Shown here: piece after piece, positions 18,838-28,286 of the stretch
Layout: each line of letters begins with the position of its first letter
How positions within the stretch are numbered: the first letter of the stretch is position 1
From: UBA3537 sp045561735
GTDB lineage: Bacteria > Bacteroidota > Bacteroidia > Flavobacteriales > Flavobacteriaceae
Assembly (NCBI GenBank): GCA_045561735.1
Contig: JBJKXC010000022.1
Coordinates: forward strand, 15,646 to 79,645
Direction: 5' to 3'
DNA length: 64,000 bases
The notes under the pieces: generated by a model
Seen by the model: the letters and a program-made list of their open reading frames with translations, nothing else
Database searches by the model: none
Told to the model about the DNA's origin: nothing
Position numbers and translations under genes: made by a program

Positions 18838-19857
18838 CTAATGGATAAGACTTTTTTGCCACTTCCACGCCGAGGCTAGTGCATCTTCCAAACTGAGCTC
18901 AGCTTTCCAACCAAGAATTTTATTAGCTTTAGTTGTATCGGCATAGGCCGAAACAATATCTCCAACACGTCTATCGGCATAACAATAGTTAAGTTTTTCA
19001 CCTGTTGCTTTCTCAAAAGCACTAACAACCTCTAAAACCGAAAAACCAGTTCCAGTACCAATATTAAAGACCTCATAATTATCAGACTTTTTTTCATTAA
19101 ACAATCTGTTTAGCGCAACAACATGCGCCTTTGCAAGATCTACTACATGAATATAATCGCGAATACAAGTTCCGTCTGGCGTTGGATAGTCATTACCAAA
19201 AATTGATAATTTTTCGCGGGCGCCAATAGCAGTTTGTGTTACAAAAGGAACTAGATTTTGTGGCATCCCTATAGGAAGTTCGCCGATCTTTGCAGTTGCG
19301 TGGGCACCAATGGGGTTAAAATACCTTAAAACAATAGCACTAAAATCTTGATTACAAATACATAAGTCTTTAATAATCTGCTCGCCTATTTTTTTGGTGT
19401 TTCCATAGGGTGATTCTGCCTGTTTAATTGGTTCGTTTTCGGTAATTGGCAATTCATCTGCTTGGCCATAGACCGTACAAGAAGAACTAAAAACAAATTT
19501 TGGAGCATTAATGTATTGGAGCTGCTCAAGAACATGCAATAAAGAGCTAATATTATTTTTATAATATTTCAAAGGATAATTAACACTCTCTCCAACAGCT
19601 TTGGAAGCTGCAAAATGTATAATGCCGTCAATATTGGAATGTCTTTTAAAAAAATCTAAAACAAAATTCTTTTCTTTTAGATCAATTTTTTCGAAAATTG
19701 GTTTTACTCCCGTGATACCAAAAATCCCATCTAAAACATCAGTAGAAGAATTAGATAAATCGTCGATGATGATAACCTCAAAACCACTTGTCTGCAGTTC
19801 CACAACCACATGAGAACCAATATATCCTAGACCACCAGTTACAAGAATTTTTTTCAT
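18838..19857 (-). CDS. galE: UDP-glucose 4-epimerase
   Basis: A 339-residue short-chain dehydrogenase of the extended type that interconverts UDP-glucose and UDP-galactose in the cytoplasm. The N-terminal NAD-binding motif is VTGGLGYIGSH. The catalytic region shows FSSSCTVYG and SPYGNTKK (the YxxxK pair), and ENEPIKQAESPYG, LRYFNPIGAH and IRDYIHVVDLA are characteristic of GalE proteins. Length is normal. It is the last gene of the nucleotide-sugar operon, 79 bp after the UDP-glucuronate epimerase; this is the widest internal gap in the operon, so it may have an extra promoter. Confidence 0.96.
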   Translation of the reverse strand: MKKILVTGGLGYIGSHVVVELQTSGFEVIIIDDLSNSSTDVLDGIFGITGVKPIFEKIDLKEKNFVLDFFKRHSNIDGIIHFAASKAVGESVNYPLKYYKNNISSLLHVLEQLQYINAPKFVFSSSCTVYGQADELPITENEPIKQAESPYGNTKKIGEQIIKDLCICNQDFSAIVLRYFNPIGAHATAKIGELPIGMPQNLVPFVTQTAIGAREKLSIFGNDYPTPDGTCIRDYIHVVDLAKAHVVALNRLFNEKKSDNYEVFNIGTGTGFSVLEVVSAFEKATGEKLNYCYADRRVGDIVSAYADTTKANKILGWKAELSLEDALASAWKWQKSLIH

Positions 19858-19936
19858 TAAACTTTAATATGAAATTCGTTGACGGCTAATTTAAAAAACA
19901 GCATAAAATATACAAAAAGACTTGGACTCATAATTA

Positions 19937-20968
19937 TTATTCTATTTTGTAATAGATTCTATACCAATTTATAAAGGCTTCAACTCCCTTATCAATTGAA
20001 ACGTTAGGTTTGTAATCGTAATCCTTTTCCAACCTGTTAACATCCGCCCATGTTTGTTTGACATCCCCTGCTTGCATAGGAAGCATCTTTTTTTTAGCCA
20101 CAATCCCTAGCTTGTTTTCAATGGTTTTTATAAAACCTAAAAGCTGTATAGGTGCGCTGTTACCTATGTTATACAATTTATAAAGCGATTTATCTTTTGA
20201 GTCCTCTAAAAGTGTACTAACAACCCCCTTAACAATATCATCGATGTAGGTGAAGTCTCTGGAGAGCTCGCCAAAATTAAAGACTTTGACTGTCTTTTTG
20301 TTAATAATGGCGTCAGTAAATAAAAACATTGCCATGTCAGGCCTTCCCCATGGTCCGTAAACTGTAAAAAAGCGCAAACCTATGGTCTCTATGCGATACA
20401 AATGACTATAGGTGTGGGCCATTAGCTCATTAGATTTTTTTGTAGCGGCGTATAAACTGATGGGCTTGTCAACGCTGGCAGTTTCTGTATATGGAACGCT
20501 ATCGCTGTTTCCATAAACACTCGAGCTGGATGCAAACACCAGGCGTTTTACTTTATTTTGTCTGCAACATTCTAAAACATTTAAAAAACCCGTAATATTA
20601 CTATCAACATAGGATTCAGGGTTTTTTAAAGAGTAGCGCACTCCAGCCTGAGCCGCTAGGTTACAAACCATATCAAATGTAAAGTCCATAAAAAGCTTTG
20701 GAAGCTCTTCTCGGTCTTGTAAATGCATACGTATAAATTGCATTTGAGTTCCATGGCTAATACTGCTACAAAGCTCATTAAAAACCTTTGCGGTTTCCAT
20801 CTTAATTCCTAATTGCTGTAAACGTGCATATTTTAAATTAACATCATAATAGTCATTAATGTTGTCCAACCCTACCACCTCGTGGCCTGCTTTTAGCAGG
20901 GCTTCACATAGTTGGTAGCCTATGAAACCTGCTGCACCTGTAACTAGTATGGTTTTTTTACAATTCAT
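19937..20968 (-). CDS. UDP-glucuronate 4-epimerase (extended SDR)
   Basis: A 343-residue NAD-dependent epimerase converting UDP-glucuronate to UDP-galacturonate. The glycine motif VTGAAGFIGYQL is followed by GLDNINDYYDVNLKYARL, a segment typical of the UDP-glucuronate epimerase group (LspL/GAE-like). Catalytic-region motifs FASSSSVYG and YAATKKSNE are intact, as is RFFTVYGPWGRPDMA, a strong marker of this group. Its ATG overlaps the ugd stop by one base (TGATG), implying translational coupling. The pairing is biochemically sensible because Ugd makes the substrate. Other 4-epimerase specificities are less likely. Confidence 0.92.
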   Translation of the reverse strand: MNCKKTILVTGAAGFIGYQLCEALLKAGHEVVGLDNINDYYDVNLKYARLQQLGIKMETAKVFNELCSSISHGTQMQFIRMHLQDREELPKLFMDFTFDMVCNLAAQAGVRYSLKNPESYVDSNITGFLNVLECCRQNKVKRLVFASSSSVYGNSDSVPYTETASVDKPISLYAATKKSNELMAHTYSHLYRIETIGLRFFTVYGPWGRPDMAMFLFTDAIINKKTVKVFNFGELSRDFTYIDDIVKGVVSTLLEDSKDKSLYKLYNIGNSAPIQLLGFIKTIENKLGIVAKKKMLPMQAGDVKQTWADVNRLEKDYDYKPNVSIDKGVEAFINWYRIYYKIE

Positions 20969-22362
20969 CAGGATCCAATACCTTTATATACAAATCCAAT
21001 AGTTTCCAATACTTCTCGGTTTAAGATATTGCGGCCATCAAAAACAAAAGCCGGCTTTTGCATATTGTCGTAAATTCGCTGCCAATCATATTTCTTAAAC
21101 TCATCCCACTCGGTGAGTATAGCAACGGCATGGGCGCCTTGTAGTGCAGCGTAAGGGTCATTTTCTGTTTTTAAGTAATTTTTATTTTCGTCCTCAGAAC
21201 GAGAATCCAAGTGATTTATGTCCGATTGCATCTGAGCACTAGTGACTTTAGGATCATAAACTTTTACTTTAGCCTGCTCATCAATAAGCAAATCTGCGAT
21301 ATAGATGGCCGCAGATTCTCTGCTGTCGTTAGTATCTTTTTTAAAAGCCCAACCTAAAAAAACAATGGTCTTTCCACTAATAGTACTGTATAGTGTCTTT
21401 ATAATATTTTTAGCAAAACGGTCGCGCTGGTAGTTGTTCATTAGGATTACTTGGTGCCAATAGTCAGCGACTTCATTAAGGCCCAAAGACTTTGCAATGT
21501 AAACTAAATTCATGATGTCTTTTTGAAAACAAGACCCCCCAAAACCTACAGAAACTTGCAAAAATTTTGGTCCGATCCGACTGTCCATTCCAATAGCCTT
21601 GGCCACTTCTTGTACATTGGCCCCTGTGGCTTCGCAAAGCTCAGAAAGTGAATTAATAGAAGATATCCGCTGGGCTAAAAAGGCATTCGCTGTGAGTTTG
21701 GAGAGCTCCGATGACCAGATATTAGTAGTTAGTATATTTTCTTTTGGGACCCAACTGGCGTATACATCTACTAAAGCTTGTATAGCCTCTTGGCCTTTAT
21801 CGGTAGTAGAATCGCCTCCTATAAGCACCCTGTCAGGAACAGCCAAGTCACGCATGGCAGTACCCTCGGATAAAAACTCTGGGTTGGAAAGGATTTGAAA
21901 ATCAACCCCTTTACCAGTATTATCCAGAATATTTTGGATGGCCTCAGCTGTTTTTACTGGCAAGGTTGATTTTTCAACCACAATTTTATGGGAAGTTGCC
22001 ACTTTAGCAATTTGGCGTGCACAAAGCTCAACATATTTTAAATCGGCGGCCATGCCTTTACCAGCACCATAGGTTTTGGTTGGGGTATTAACCGATATAA
22101 AAATCATCTGAGCTTCTGCTATGGCCGCATCAACATCGCTAGAGAAAAATAAATTTCTACCACGGGCCTCGGCGACCACCTCATCAAGTCCAGGTTCGTA
22201 AATAGGAAGTTTGGTTAGGTCTTTATCATTCCAATCGCAAATACGTTGGGAATTGAGGTCCACCACAGTTACTTTAATGTTAGGGTTTTTCTGTGCGATC
22301 ACAGACATGGTAGGACCGCCAACATAGCCAGCACCAATACAGCATATAGATTTAATTTTCAT
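20968..22362 (-). CDS. ugd: UDP-glucose 6-dehydrogenase
   Basis: A 464-residue cytoplasmic enzyme oxidising UDP-glucose to UDP-glucuronate with two NAD+. The N-terminal Rossmann motif is CCIGAGYVGGPTMSVIA and the active-site segment is GFGGSCFQKDIMNLVYI, with the catalytic Cys. IYEPGLDEVV, FISVNTPTK, ILSNPEFLSEGTA and FLGWAFKKDTNDSRES complete the family pattern. The sequence and length look like the longer type shared with eukaryotic UGDH rather than the shorter bacterial form, which is common in Bacteroidota. It starts 2 bp after the gmd stop and overlaps the next epimerase by one base. Confidence 0.97.
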   Translation of the reverse strand: MKIKSICCIGAGYVGGPTMSVIAQKNPNIKVTVVDLNSQRICDWNDKDLTKLPIYEPGLDEVVAEARGRNLFFSSDVDAAIAEAQMIFISVNTPTKTYGAGKGMAADLKYVELCARQIAKVATSHKIVVEKSTLPVKTAEAIQNILDNTGKGVDFQILSNPEFLSEGTAMRDLAVPDRVLIGGDSTTDKGQEAIQALVDVYASWVPKENILTTNIWSSELSKLTANAFLAQRISSINSLSELCEATGANVQEVAKAIGMDSRIGPKFLQVSVGFGGSCFQKDIMNLVYIAKSLGLNEVADYWHQVILMNNYQRDRFAKNIIKTLYSTISGKTIVFLGWAFKKDTNDSRESAAIYIADLLIDEQAKVKVYDPKVTSAQMQSDINHLDSRSEDENKNYLKTENDPYAALQGAHAVAILTEWDEFKKYDWQRIYDNMQKPAFVFDGRNILNREVLETIGFVYKGIGS

Positions 22363-22364
22363 TT

Positions 22365-23447
22365 CTATTTATTTTTAAATAATTTTAAATCTGATTTCAT
22401 CATATCATTAACTAGAGCATTAAAGTTATATTTTGGAACCCAGCCTAATTTTTCTTTAGCTTTTGTTGGGTCTCCTACCAAATAATCAACTTCAGTAGGC
22501 CTATAATAATTGGGGTCTATGGAAAGTATTTCTTTTCCAATTTCTAACTGATAGTGCTTGTTATTACAAGCTTTTACAATCGCCTTTTCTTCTTTACCTT
22601 GACCTTTAAATTGCAGATCTATACCAACATAATTAAAGGCCGTAATAACCATTTCTCTTACAGATTTTGAAACTCCTGTTGCAATAATCCAATCTTCGGC
22701 TTTTTCAGCTTGTAAGATCATCCACATCACGATTACATAATCTTTGGCATGTCCCCAGTCGCGAACAGCATCAAGATTTCCAAGGTAAATTTTTTCTTGT
22801 TGTCCCAAAGCAATGCGGGCTACTGCCCTTGTTATTTTACGAGTTACAAAAGTCTCTCCGCGTCTTGGCGATTCGTGGTTAAATAAAATCCCATTACAAG
22901 CAAACATATCATAGGCTTCACGGTAATTTTTTGTAATCCAAAATCCATACATTTTGGCCACGCCATAAGGCGATCTTGGGTAAAAAGGAGCGTTTTCATC
23001 ATAAAATCCTTTATGGTTTTTATTCTCTTGCATGCCACCATATAGCTCAGATGTGGAGGCTTGGTATATTTTGGTTTTTTTCTCCAAGCCTAGTAAACGA
23101 ACAGCCTCAAGGATGCGTAAAGGGCCTAAAGCATCGACCTGACCAACATATTCGGGTACATCAAAAGAAACCTTTACATGTGACATGGCCCCAAGGTTAT
23201 AAATCTCATCTGGCTGACAATCTTTGATGATTTTAGTAATATTTAATGAATCCGTTAGATCTCCATAGTGCAATTTAAAGCGTGGCCTTGGATCATGGGG
23301 GTCTTGGTAAATATGATCAATACGTTCAGTATTAAAAGACGAAGTTCGACGCTTAATACCATGAACTTCATAGCCTTTGTCTAATAAAAATTCAGCTAAA
23401 TAAGAGCCATCTTGGCCGGTAACTCCAGTAATGAGTGCTACTTTCAT
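22365..23447 (-). CDS. gmd: GDP-mannose 4,6-dehydratase
   Basis: A 360-residue dehydratase converting GDP-mannose to GDP-4-keto-6-deoxymannose, the first step to GDP-L-fucose. Clear markers are ALITGVTGQDGSYLAEFLL, GIKRRTSSFNTERIDHIY, the QASTSELYG catalytic strand, RSPYGVAKMYG (YxxxK) and FNHESPRRGETFVTRKI. The C-terminal YYRPTEVDYLVGDPTKAK is typical. Its ATG overlaps the fcl stop by four bases. The order fcl-gmd is the reverse of the enterobacterial one but gives the same pathway pair. No mannose-1-phosphate guanylyltransferase is present in the window, so GDP-mannose must come from elsewhere. Confidence 0.98.
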   Translation of the reverse strand: MKVALITGVTGQDGSYLAEFLLDKGYEVHGIKRRTSSFNTERIDHIYQDPHDPRPRFKLHYGDLTDSLNITKIIKDCQPDEIYNLGAMSHVKVSFDVPEYVGQVDALGPLRILEAVRLLGLEKKTKIYQASTSELYGGMQENKNHKGFYDENAPFYPRSPYGVAKMYGFWITKNYREAYDMFACNGILFNHESPRRGETFVTRKITRAVARIALGQQEKIYLGNLDAVRDWGHAKDYVIVMWMILQAEKAEDWIIATGVSKSVREMVITAFNYVGIDLQFKGQGKEEKAIVKACNNKHYQLEIGKEILSIDPNYYRPTEVDYLVGDPTKAKEKLGWVPKYNFNALVNDMMKSDLKLFKNK

Positions 23448-24436
23448 ATTTTTACTTCTTTAAAATTATTAATGTTCTCTAAAAACCAAGCATAGGTTTT
23501 TTTGATGCCATCTTCTAATTCTGTACTGTATTGCCAACCCATGGCTTTCATTTTGGATACATCCATAAGTTTTCTGGGAGTACCGTCGGGCTTAGTATTG
23601 TCCCAAATAATATCACCTCGGTGGCCAGTGATTTTTTGAATTGTCTGGGCCAACAACTTTATTGAGACGTCTTTCCCTGAACCAATATTATACAAATGTT
23701 CTGGTAATTTATTTTCCAAAGCATAAACCACGGCTGTAGCTAAATCGTCTACAAATAAAAACTCCCGCATAGGCGTACCTGAACCCCAAAGGGTTACAGT
23801 AGAGTGATTGTTTTCTTTAGCCTGATGAAATTTTCGAATCATTGCTGGCAAAACATGAGAAGTTTGCAAATCGAAATTATCGTTGTAACCATATAAATTG
23901 GTAGGCATTAAACTCACATAATCTCTGCCATATTGCTTACGAATGGATTCACAGGCCTTAACCCCAGAAATTTTTGCAAGGGCGTACCATTCGTTAGTAG
24001 GTTCTAAGGAATCTGTTAACAAATATTTTTCTTTTAAGGGGTTAGGTGCAAATTTTGGATAAATACAGGAGCTACCTAAAAAAATGAATTTTTCAATATC
24101 ATTTTTGAGAGCACCATCGATTAAATTATTTTGAATTTGCATATTTTCCATAAGAAAAGGATAGGGGAAATCGTTGTTAGCCATGATACCGCCTACTTTG
24201 GCTGCAGCGTTAATGACCACATGAGGCTTTTCCAAATTATAAAAAGCATTAACCATGGCTTGTTCTCTTAGGTCTAGTTCATGGCTAGTTTTACCAATTA
24301 GGTTTGAATAGCCTTTGGATTCCAAGGCCCGCCAAACCGCGGAGCCCACCATACCACGGTGACCTGCAATGTATATTTTAGATGTTTTATTTATCAGATT
24401 TCTCACTAAAAAATAATTGTTTTTACAAAAAAACAA
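23444..24436 (-). CDS. fcl: GDP-L-fucose synthase
   Basis: A 330-residue bifunctional 3,5-epimerase/4-reductase that finishes GDP-L-fucose synthesis. Motifs are YIAGHRGMVGSAVWRAL, INAAAKVGGIMANN, FLGSSCIYPKFAPNP, and NEWYALAKISGVKACE with the catalytic YxxxK; MPTNLYGYNDNFD and SGTPMREFLFVDDLA are diagnostic. The written start at 24436 gives about 16 residues before the Rossmann fold, which is longer than usual. A GTG or TTG start near LVRNLIN would be closer to the family norm, but the ATG lies only 8 bp after rfbD, so I keep it. It is followed by gmd with a four-base overlap. Confidence 0.96.
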   Translation of the reverse strand: MFFCKNNYFLVRNLINKTSKIYIAGHRGMVGSAVWRALESKGYSNLIGKTSHELDLREQAMVNAFYNLEKPHVVINAAAKVGGIMANNDFPYPFLMENMQIQNNLIDGALKNDIEKFIFLGSSCIYPKFAPNPLKEKYLLTDSLEPTNEWYALAKISGVKACESIRKQYGRDYVSLMPTNLYGYNDNFDLQTSHVLPAMIRKFHQAKENNHSTVTLWGSGTPMREFLFVDDLATAVVYALENKLPEHLYNIGSGKDVSIKLLAQTIQKITGHRGDIIWDNTKPDGTPRKLMDVSKMKAMGWQYSTELEDGIKKTYAWFLENINNFKEVKI

Positions 24437-24444
24437 CTTTAATT

Positions 24445-25308
24445 TTAAATTTTTATACTTTCAAAAGCGAAACTCAAACTATCTTTCCAAGAGGGTATTT
24501 CGAGATCAAATCGGGTCTTTATTTTACTTTTGTCTAAAACACTATAAGTTGGCCGCTTTACAATTGTTGGAAATTCTGAAGTTTTGACTGCATTTATGAG
24601 TGTTTTTATATTTTTAATTCTAAAAATTTCTAAGCTAAAATCGTACCAACTACATAACCCATCATTGGAGTAATGAAAAACCTCAACACTTTTATTTTTA
24701 ATTTTTGGTAAAATTGTAAAGACAGCCTTTGCTAAATCTGCGGCATTAGTAGGAGATCCAATTTGGTCCGACACTATATTTATATTGTCATTAGTTTTCG
24801 ACAGTGCTATTATTTTTTTTACAAAATTATTACCAAAATTAGAGTATAACCATGAGGTCCTGATGATAATTGTATTGCTTGGGTTTATTTTTTTTATAGC
24901 CAATTCTCCATCCAGTTTTGTATGACCATAAACAGACTGTGGATTGGGATTATCAGATTCCTTGTAAGGTCTTTGGCTATTTCCATCAAACACATAGTCT
25001 GTGGATATGTGAATGAGTTTTATATGATTATCTTTGGCGAGTGTTGCCAAATTAGTAACTGCCAAATGGTTTACAGCATTGGCTAATTTAGGTTCGGACT
25101 CTGCACTATCGACAGCTGTGTAGGCTGCACAATTTATAATAGAATTGATTTTATTAATCTTAATAAACGCTTCTACAGCTACGTGGTCTGTAATATCCAA
25201 GGCCGAACGATCAACAAAAAATAAATTATATTGAGGAAAATCAAAAGCAATGGCTTGTAATTCTGAGCCTAGCTGTCCACTACCACCAGTAACTAAAACA
25301 TTATTCAT
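24445..25308 (-). CDS. rfbD: dTDP-4-dehydrorhamnose reductase
   Basis: An enzyme of about 287 residues that reduces dTDP-4-keto-L-rhamnose to dTDP-L-rhamnose. The start is set at the ATG at 25308 (MNNVLVTGGSGQLGSEL), because this begins directly at the Rossmann fold and overlaps rfbC by only 8 bases; an in-frame ATG 12 codons upstream would overlap it by 44. Motifs are INCAAYTAVD, HISTDYVFDG and VYGHTKLDGE (YxxxK), then TSWLYSNFGNNFV and SDQIGSPT, all typical of RmlD. The C-terminus is intact. It follows rfbC, as in most rhamnose cassettes. Confidence 0.95.
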   Translation of the reverse strand: MNNVLVTGGSGQLGSELQAIAFDFPQYNLFFVDRSALDITDHVAVEAFIKINKINSIINCAAYTAVDSAESEPKLANAVNHLAVTNLATLAKDNHIKLIHISTDYVFDGNSQRPYKESDNPNPQSVYGHTKLDGELAIKKINPSNTIIIRTSWLYSNFGNNFVKKIIALSKTNDNINIVSDQIGSPTNAADLAKAVFTILPKIKNKSVEVFHYSNDGLCSWYDFSLEIFRIKNIKTLINAVKTSEFPTIVKRPTYSVLDKSKIKTRFDLEIPSWKDSLSFAFESIKI

Positions 25309-25873
25309 ATAAATTTGTTGCATAATTAAAATTCTCTGCTTCATTAAATAATGGTAGATCCAAATCTTTTTCAGAAAGTTTCAATACATCTGAATTTAAT
25401 TTCCAATCAATTCCTAGGATTGAATCATTAAAAGCAATACCTCTATCGCTACCGGGTTGGTAGTATTTATCAACTTTATAAGAAAAAATAGCTTGCTCAC
25501 TGAGAACAACAAAACCATGAGCAAAACCTCTTGGTACTAAAAGCTGTTTATTATTTTCTGAACTTAGCTCAACAGCTACATGCTTTCCAAAGGTTTGTGA
25601 TTCTTTACGTAAATCAACAGCCACATCTAGAACAGTACCACTAATTACTCTTACGAGTTTTGTTTGGGCATATGGTGCTAATTGATAATGTAAGCCTCTC
25701 AAGACTCCGTAGGAAGATTTTGATTCATTATCTTGACAAAAAACAATTGAATATCCTAAAAACTCATCTAGTTTGTCCTGTCTAAAGGCTTCAGAAAAGT
25801 ATCCGCGATCATCCGAAAAAATTTGAGGCTCACATAAAATAACATCTGGTATTTCTAATCTTTTAAACCTCAT
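25301..25873 (-). CDS. rfbC: dTDP-4-dehydrorhamnose 3,5-epimerase
   Basis: A 190-residue cupin-fold epimerase for the third step of dTDP-L-rhamnose synthesis. RmlC signatures are all visible: FSDDRGYFSEAFR, QDNESKSSYGVLRGLHYQ (with the catalytic His in RGLHYQ), KLVRVISGTVLDVAVDLRK, QLLVPRGFAHGFVVLS and YKVDKYYQPGSDRGIAFND. Length is normal. It starts one base after the rfbA stop and its end overlaps the start of rfbD by 8 bases. Confidence 0.97.
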   Translation of the reverse strand: MRFKRLEIPDVILCEPQIFSDDRGYFSEAFRQDKLDEFLGYSIVFCQDNESKSSYGVLRGLHYQLAPYAQTKLVRVISGTVLDVAVDLRKESQTFGKHVAVELSSENNKQLLVPRGFAHGFVVLSEQAIFSYKVDKYYQPGSDRGIAFNDSILGIDWKLNSDVLKLSEKDLDLPLFNEAENFNYATNLYE

Positions 25874-25874
25874 T

Positions 25875-26753
25875 TTACAGTTCTTTTGCTCTTTGAATTA
25901 AATATTTACCGTAACCATTCTTTTTTAAAGGCTCAGCAAGCTTTAAGAGCTGATCTTTGGAGATATATCCCATTTTACAGGATATAACTTCTAAACAAGC
26001 TACTTTTAATCCTTGTCTGCTCTCAATCATTTTTATATAATTAGATGCCTCAATCAAAGATTCATGGGTACCCGTATCTAGCCAAGCAAAACCTCTTCCC
26101 ATAAGTTCAACTTTTAATTGACCTCTATTTAAATATTCTTGGTTTATGCTAGTAATTTCTAGTTCACCTCTTGGGCTAGGCTTTATATTTTTAGCTATTT
26201 CAATAACAGAATTAGGATAAAAATAAAGCCCAACTACTGCATGATTGCTCTTAGGATTTTTAGGTTTTTCTTCAATGGATAATGCCGTACCGTTATCATC
26301 AAACTCAACAACTCCGTATCGTTGCGGATCGCTTACATAATAACCAAAAACAGTCGCCATGTTTTGATTTTGCACATTAGCTATAGATTTTGTTAGTAAA
26401 TCTGAGAAACCATGACCATTAAAAATATTATCTCCAAGCACTAAACAAACATCATCATCTCCAATAAAGTCCTCACCAATAATAAAAGCTTGTGCTAAAC
26501 CGTCTGGAGATGGCTGTTCTTTGTAATAAAGATCAAGCCCTAATTCTTTACCATTGCCCAGCAAACGCTCAAAATTAGGTAGATCATCGGGGGTAGAAAT
26601 AATTAATATTTCCCTTATACTAGACTGCATTAGTACGGATAAAGGGTAGTAAATCATTGGTTTGTCATAAATCGGTAATAGCTGCTTAGAAGTGCCACGT
26701 GTAATGGGGTAAAGCCTAGTTCCAGATCCGCCTGCCAATATAATTCCTTTCAT
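25875..26753 (-). CDS. rfbA: Glucose-1-phosphate thymidylyltransferase
   Basis: A 292-residue nucleotidyltransferase making dTDP-glucose from dTTP and glucose-1-phosphate. Markers are GIILAGGSGTRLYPITRGTS (nucleotide-binding loop), KQLLPIYDKPMIYYPLSVLM, LVLGDNIFNGHG with the metal-binding Asp, and VVGLYFYPNSVIE, RGELEITSINQEYL and FAWLDTGTHESL. The protein is complete and of normal length. Its ATG overlaps the rfbB stop by four bases and rfbC follows after one base. Confidence 0.98.
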   Translation of the reverse strand: MKGIILAGGSGTRLYPITRGTSKQLLPIYDKPMIYYPLSVLMQSSIREILIISTPDDLPNFERLLGNGKELGLDLYYKEQPSPDGLAQAFIIGEDFIGDDDVCLVLGDNIFNGHGFSDLLTKSIANVQNQNMATVFGYYVSDPQRYGVVEFDDNGTALSIEEKPKNPKSNHAVVGLYFYPNSVIEIAKNIKPSPRGELEITSINQEYLNRGQLKVELMGRGFAWLDTGTHESLIEASNYIKMIESRQGLKVACLEVISCKMGYISKDQLLKLAEPLKKNGYGKYLIQRAKEL

Positions 26754-27811
26754 ATCTTAGCTGTATTTTTTTTATTGTAATGCTGATAATCCCCCGAAGT
26801 GACGTTATTGAGCCAATCTTTGTTATTTAAATACCAATCAATAGTAATAGCTAGTCCTTCTTCAAATTTCACAGATGGAGTCCAACCTAAATCTCTATTA
26901 ATTTTTGATGCATCAATTGCATAACGTAAATCATGCCCGGGCCTATCTTTTACATATGTAATTAGTTTTTCGCTGGTTCCAGAAATACGCCCTAATTTTT
27001 CGTCCATTTGTTTGCATAGAACTTTAACTAAATCAATATTTTTCCACTCATTAAAACCGCCAATATTATAAGTCTCATGATTTATTCCTTTATGAAAAAC
27101 TAAATCAATGGCTATGGCATGGTCAATAACATATAGCCAATCTCTGGTATAATTTCCATCACCATAGACTGGTAGTTCCTTATCATTTAAAATGTTTTTA
27201 ATGAAAAGTGGTATTAATTTTTCAGGAAATTGGTATTGCCCATAATTATTGGAACAATTAGAAATTACATAAGGCATGCCATAGGTTTCTCCGTATGCGC
27301 GTACAAAATGATCAGAACTTGCTTTTGAGGCCGAGTATGGTGAATTAGGGTTATAAGGAGTATTTTCCTCGAAAAGCCCAGTCTCAGCTAGAGTTCCATA
27401 CACCTCGTCTGTGCTTATATGATAAAAGCGCTTGTTTGCCCAGTTCGTTTGCCATAGAGATTTAAAGGCATTTAGAAGAATCATAGTACCCAAAATATTA
27501 GTTTTAGCAAAACCAAGAGGATCTGTAATAGAGCGATCTACATGGGACTCGGCTGCCAAATGAATCACAGCGTCAAATTTATAATCTTTGAAAATGGCGC
27601 TGATATAGGTCTCATTAGTTATGTCCCCATGCAAGAAGGTATAATTTTCTTTAACCTGAATATCTTTAAGGTTCTCAAGATTGCCTGCATAAGTTAAGGC
27701 ATCTAAATTGTAAATGTGATAATTAGCGTAGTTATTGACAAAGTATCTGACCACATGCGAACCTATAAAACCCGCACCGCCTGTGATTAATATTTTTTTA
27801 CTATCTACCAA
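26750..27811 (-). CDS. rfbB: dTDP-glucose 4,6-dehydratase
   Basis: A 353-residue SDR dehydratase forming dTDP-4-keto-6-deoxyglucose. The NAD motif ITGGAGFIGSHVVRYF is followed by NLDALTYAGNLENL, HLAAESHVDRSI, the catalytic HISTDEVYGTL and SPYSASKASSDHFVRAY, then NCSNNYGQYQFPEKLIPL; these are all RmlB hallmarks. Length matches the family. The start overlaps the upstream cupin gene by 11 bases and the end overlaps rfbA by four. Confidence 0.98.
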   Translation of the reverse strand: MVDSKKILITGGAGFIGSHVVRYFVNNYANYHIYNLDALTYAGNLENLKDIQVKENYTFLHGDITNETYISAIFKDYKFDAVIHLAAESHVDRSITDPLGFAKTNILGTMILLNAFKSLWQTNWANKRFYHISTDEVYGTLAETGLFEENTPYNPNSPYSASKASSDHFVRAYGETYGMPYVISNCSNNYGQYQFPEKLIPLFIKNILNDKELPVYGDGNYTRDWLYVIDHAIAIDLVFHKGINHETYNIGGFNEWKNIDLVKVLCKQMDEKLGRISGTSEKLITYVKDRPGHDLRYAIDASKINRDLGWTPSVKFEEGLAITIDWYLNNKDWLNNVTSGDYQHYNKKNTAKI

Positions 27812-28286
27812 AATCGTCTTGAATTCTTATAATATCATATTCATCAGATGGAACTGAGTCTGTATGCTGCCAAATCTCGGCTACAACGCCATAGTTCTCA
27901 AGGCCCACAAGGCGATGGCGCATGCCCTGTTCTAATTTTATTTGATCGCCAGGTAGATAAGTTTGCATTAGTGTCTCAATGTCCATTGTAGATTGAACAA
28001 CCCCTACTTTGCCTTTATATACCTGCCAAATTTCAGCCCTCCGATTATGGTATTGCCAAGATAATCTTGAATTTGGCTTTACAATTAAAATTTTTGGACT
28101 CAGCTTACCATCAATTTTTAGCTTATTAACATCTATACCTCCAAAAAAATGATTCGAAAAAGCTTGGGCTTGACTTTCCTTAATATAAAAAAAGGCGCCC
28201 CAAGGACGGTTTAAATCCTCGTCTATAACTTCAAAGCCCAGGGAATGAAGCTCGTCTTTAATGATGTTGTAAAAGTCTGTGGTCAT
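27801..28286 (-). CDS. Single-domain cupin related to mannose-6-phosphate isomerase type II C-terminus
   Basis: A 161-residue cytoplasmic cupin. The segments LNRPWGAFFYI near residue 25 and ILIVKPNSRLSWQYHNRRAEIWQVYKGKVGV (given here by its parts PNSRLSWQYH and RRAEIWQVYKG) match the cupin half of bifunctional GMP/PMI enzymes. A later PGDQIKLEQGMRHRLVGL segment forms the second cupin motif. Proteins of this kind are sometimes annotated as sugar-phosphate isomerases, but no activity can be stated. Its ATG overlaps the upstream cytidylyltransferase-like stop by one base (TAATG) and its end overlaps rfbB by 11 bases, so it is firmly part of the nucleotide-sugar operon. It may act on the sugar or polyol phosphate used by the two upstream transferases. 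Confidence 0.8.
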   Translation of the reverse strand: MTTDFYNIIKDELHSLGFEVIDEDLNRPWGAFFYIKESQAQAFSNHFFGGIDVNKLKIDGKLSPKILIVKPNSRLSWQYHNRRAEIWQVYKGKVGVVQSTMDIETLMQTYLPGDQIKLEQGMRHRLVGLENYGVVAEIWQHTDSVPSDEYDIIRIQDDFGR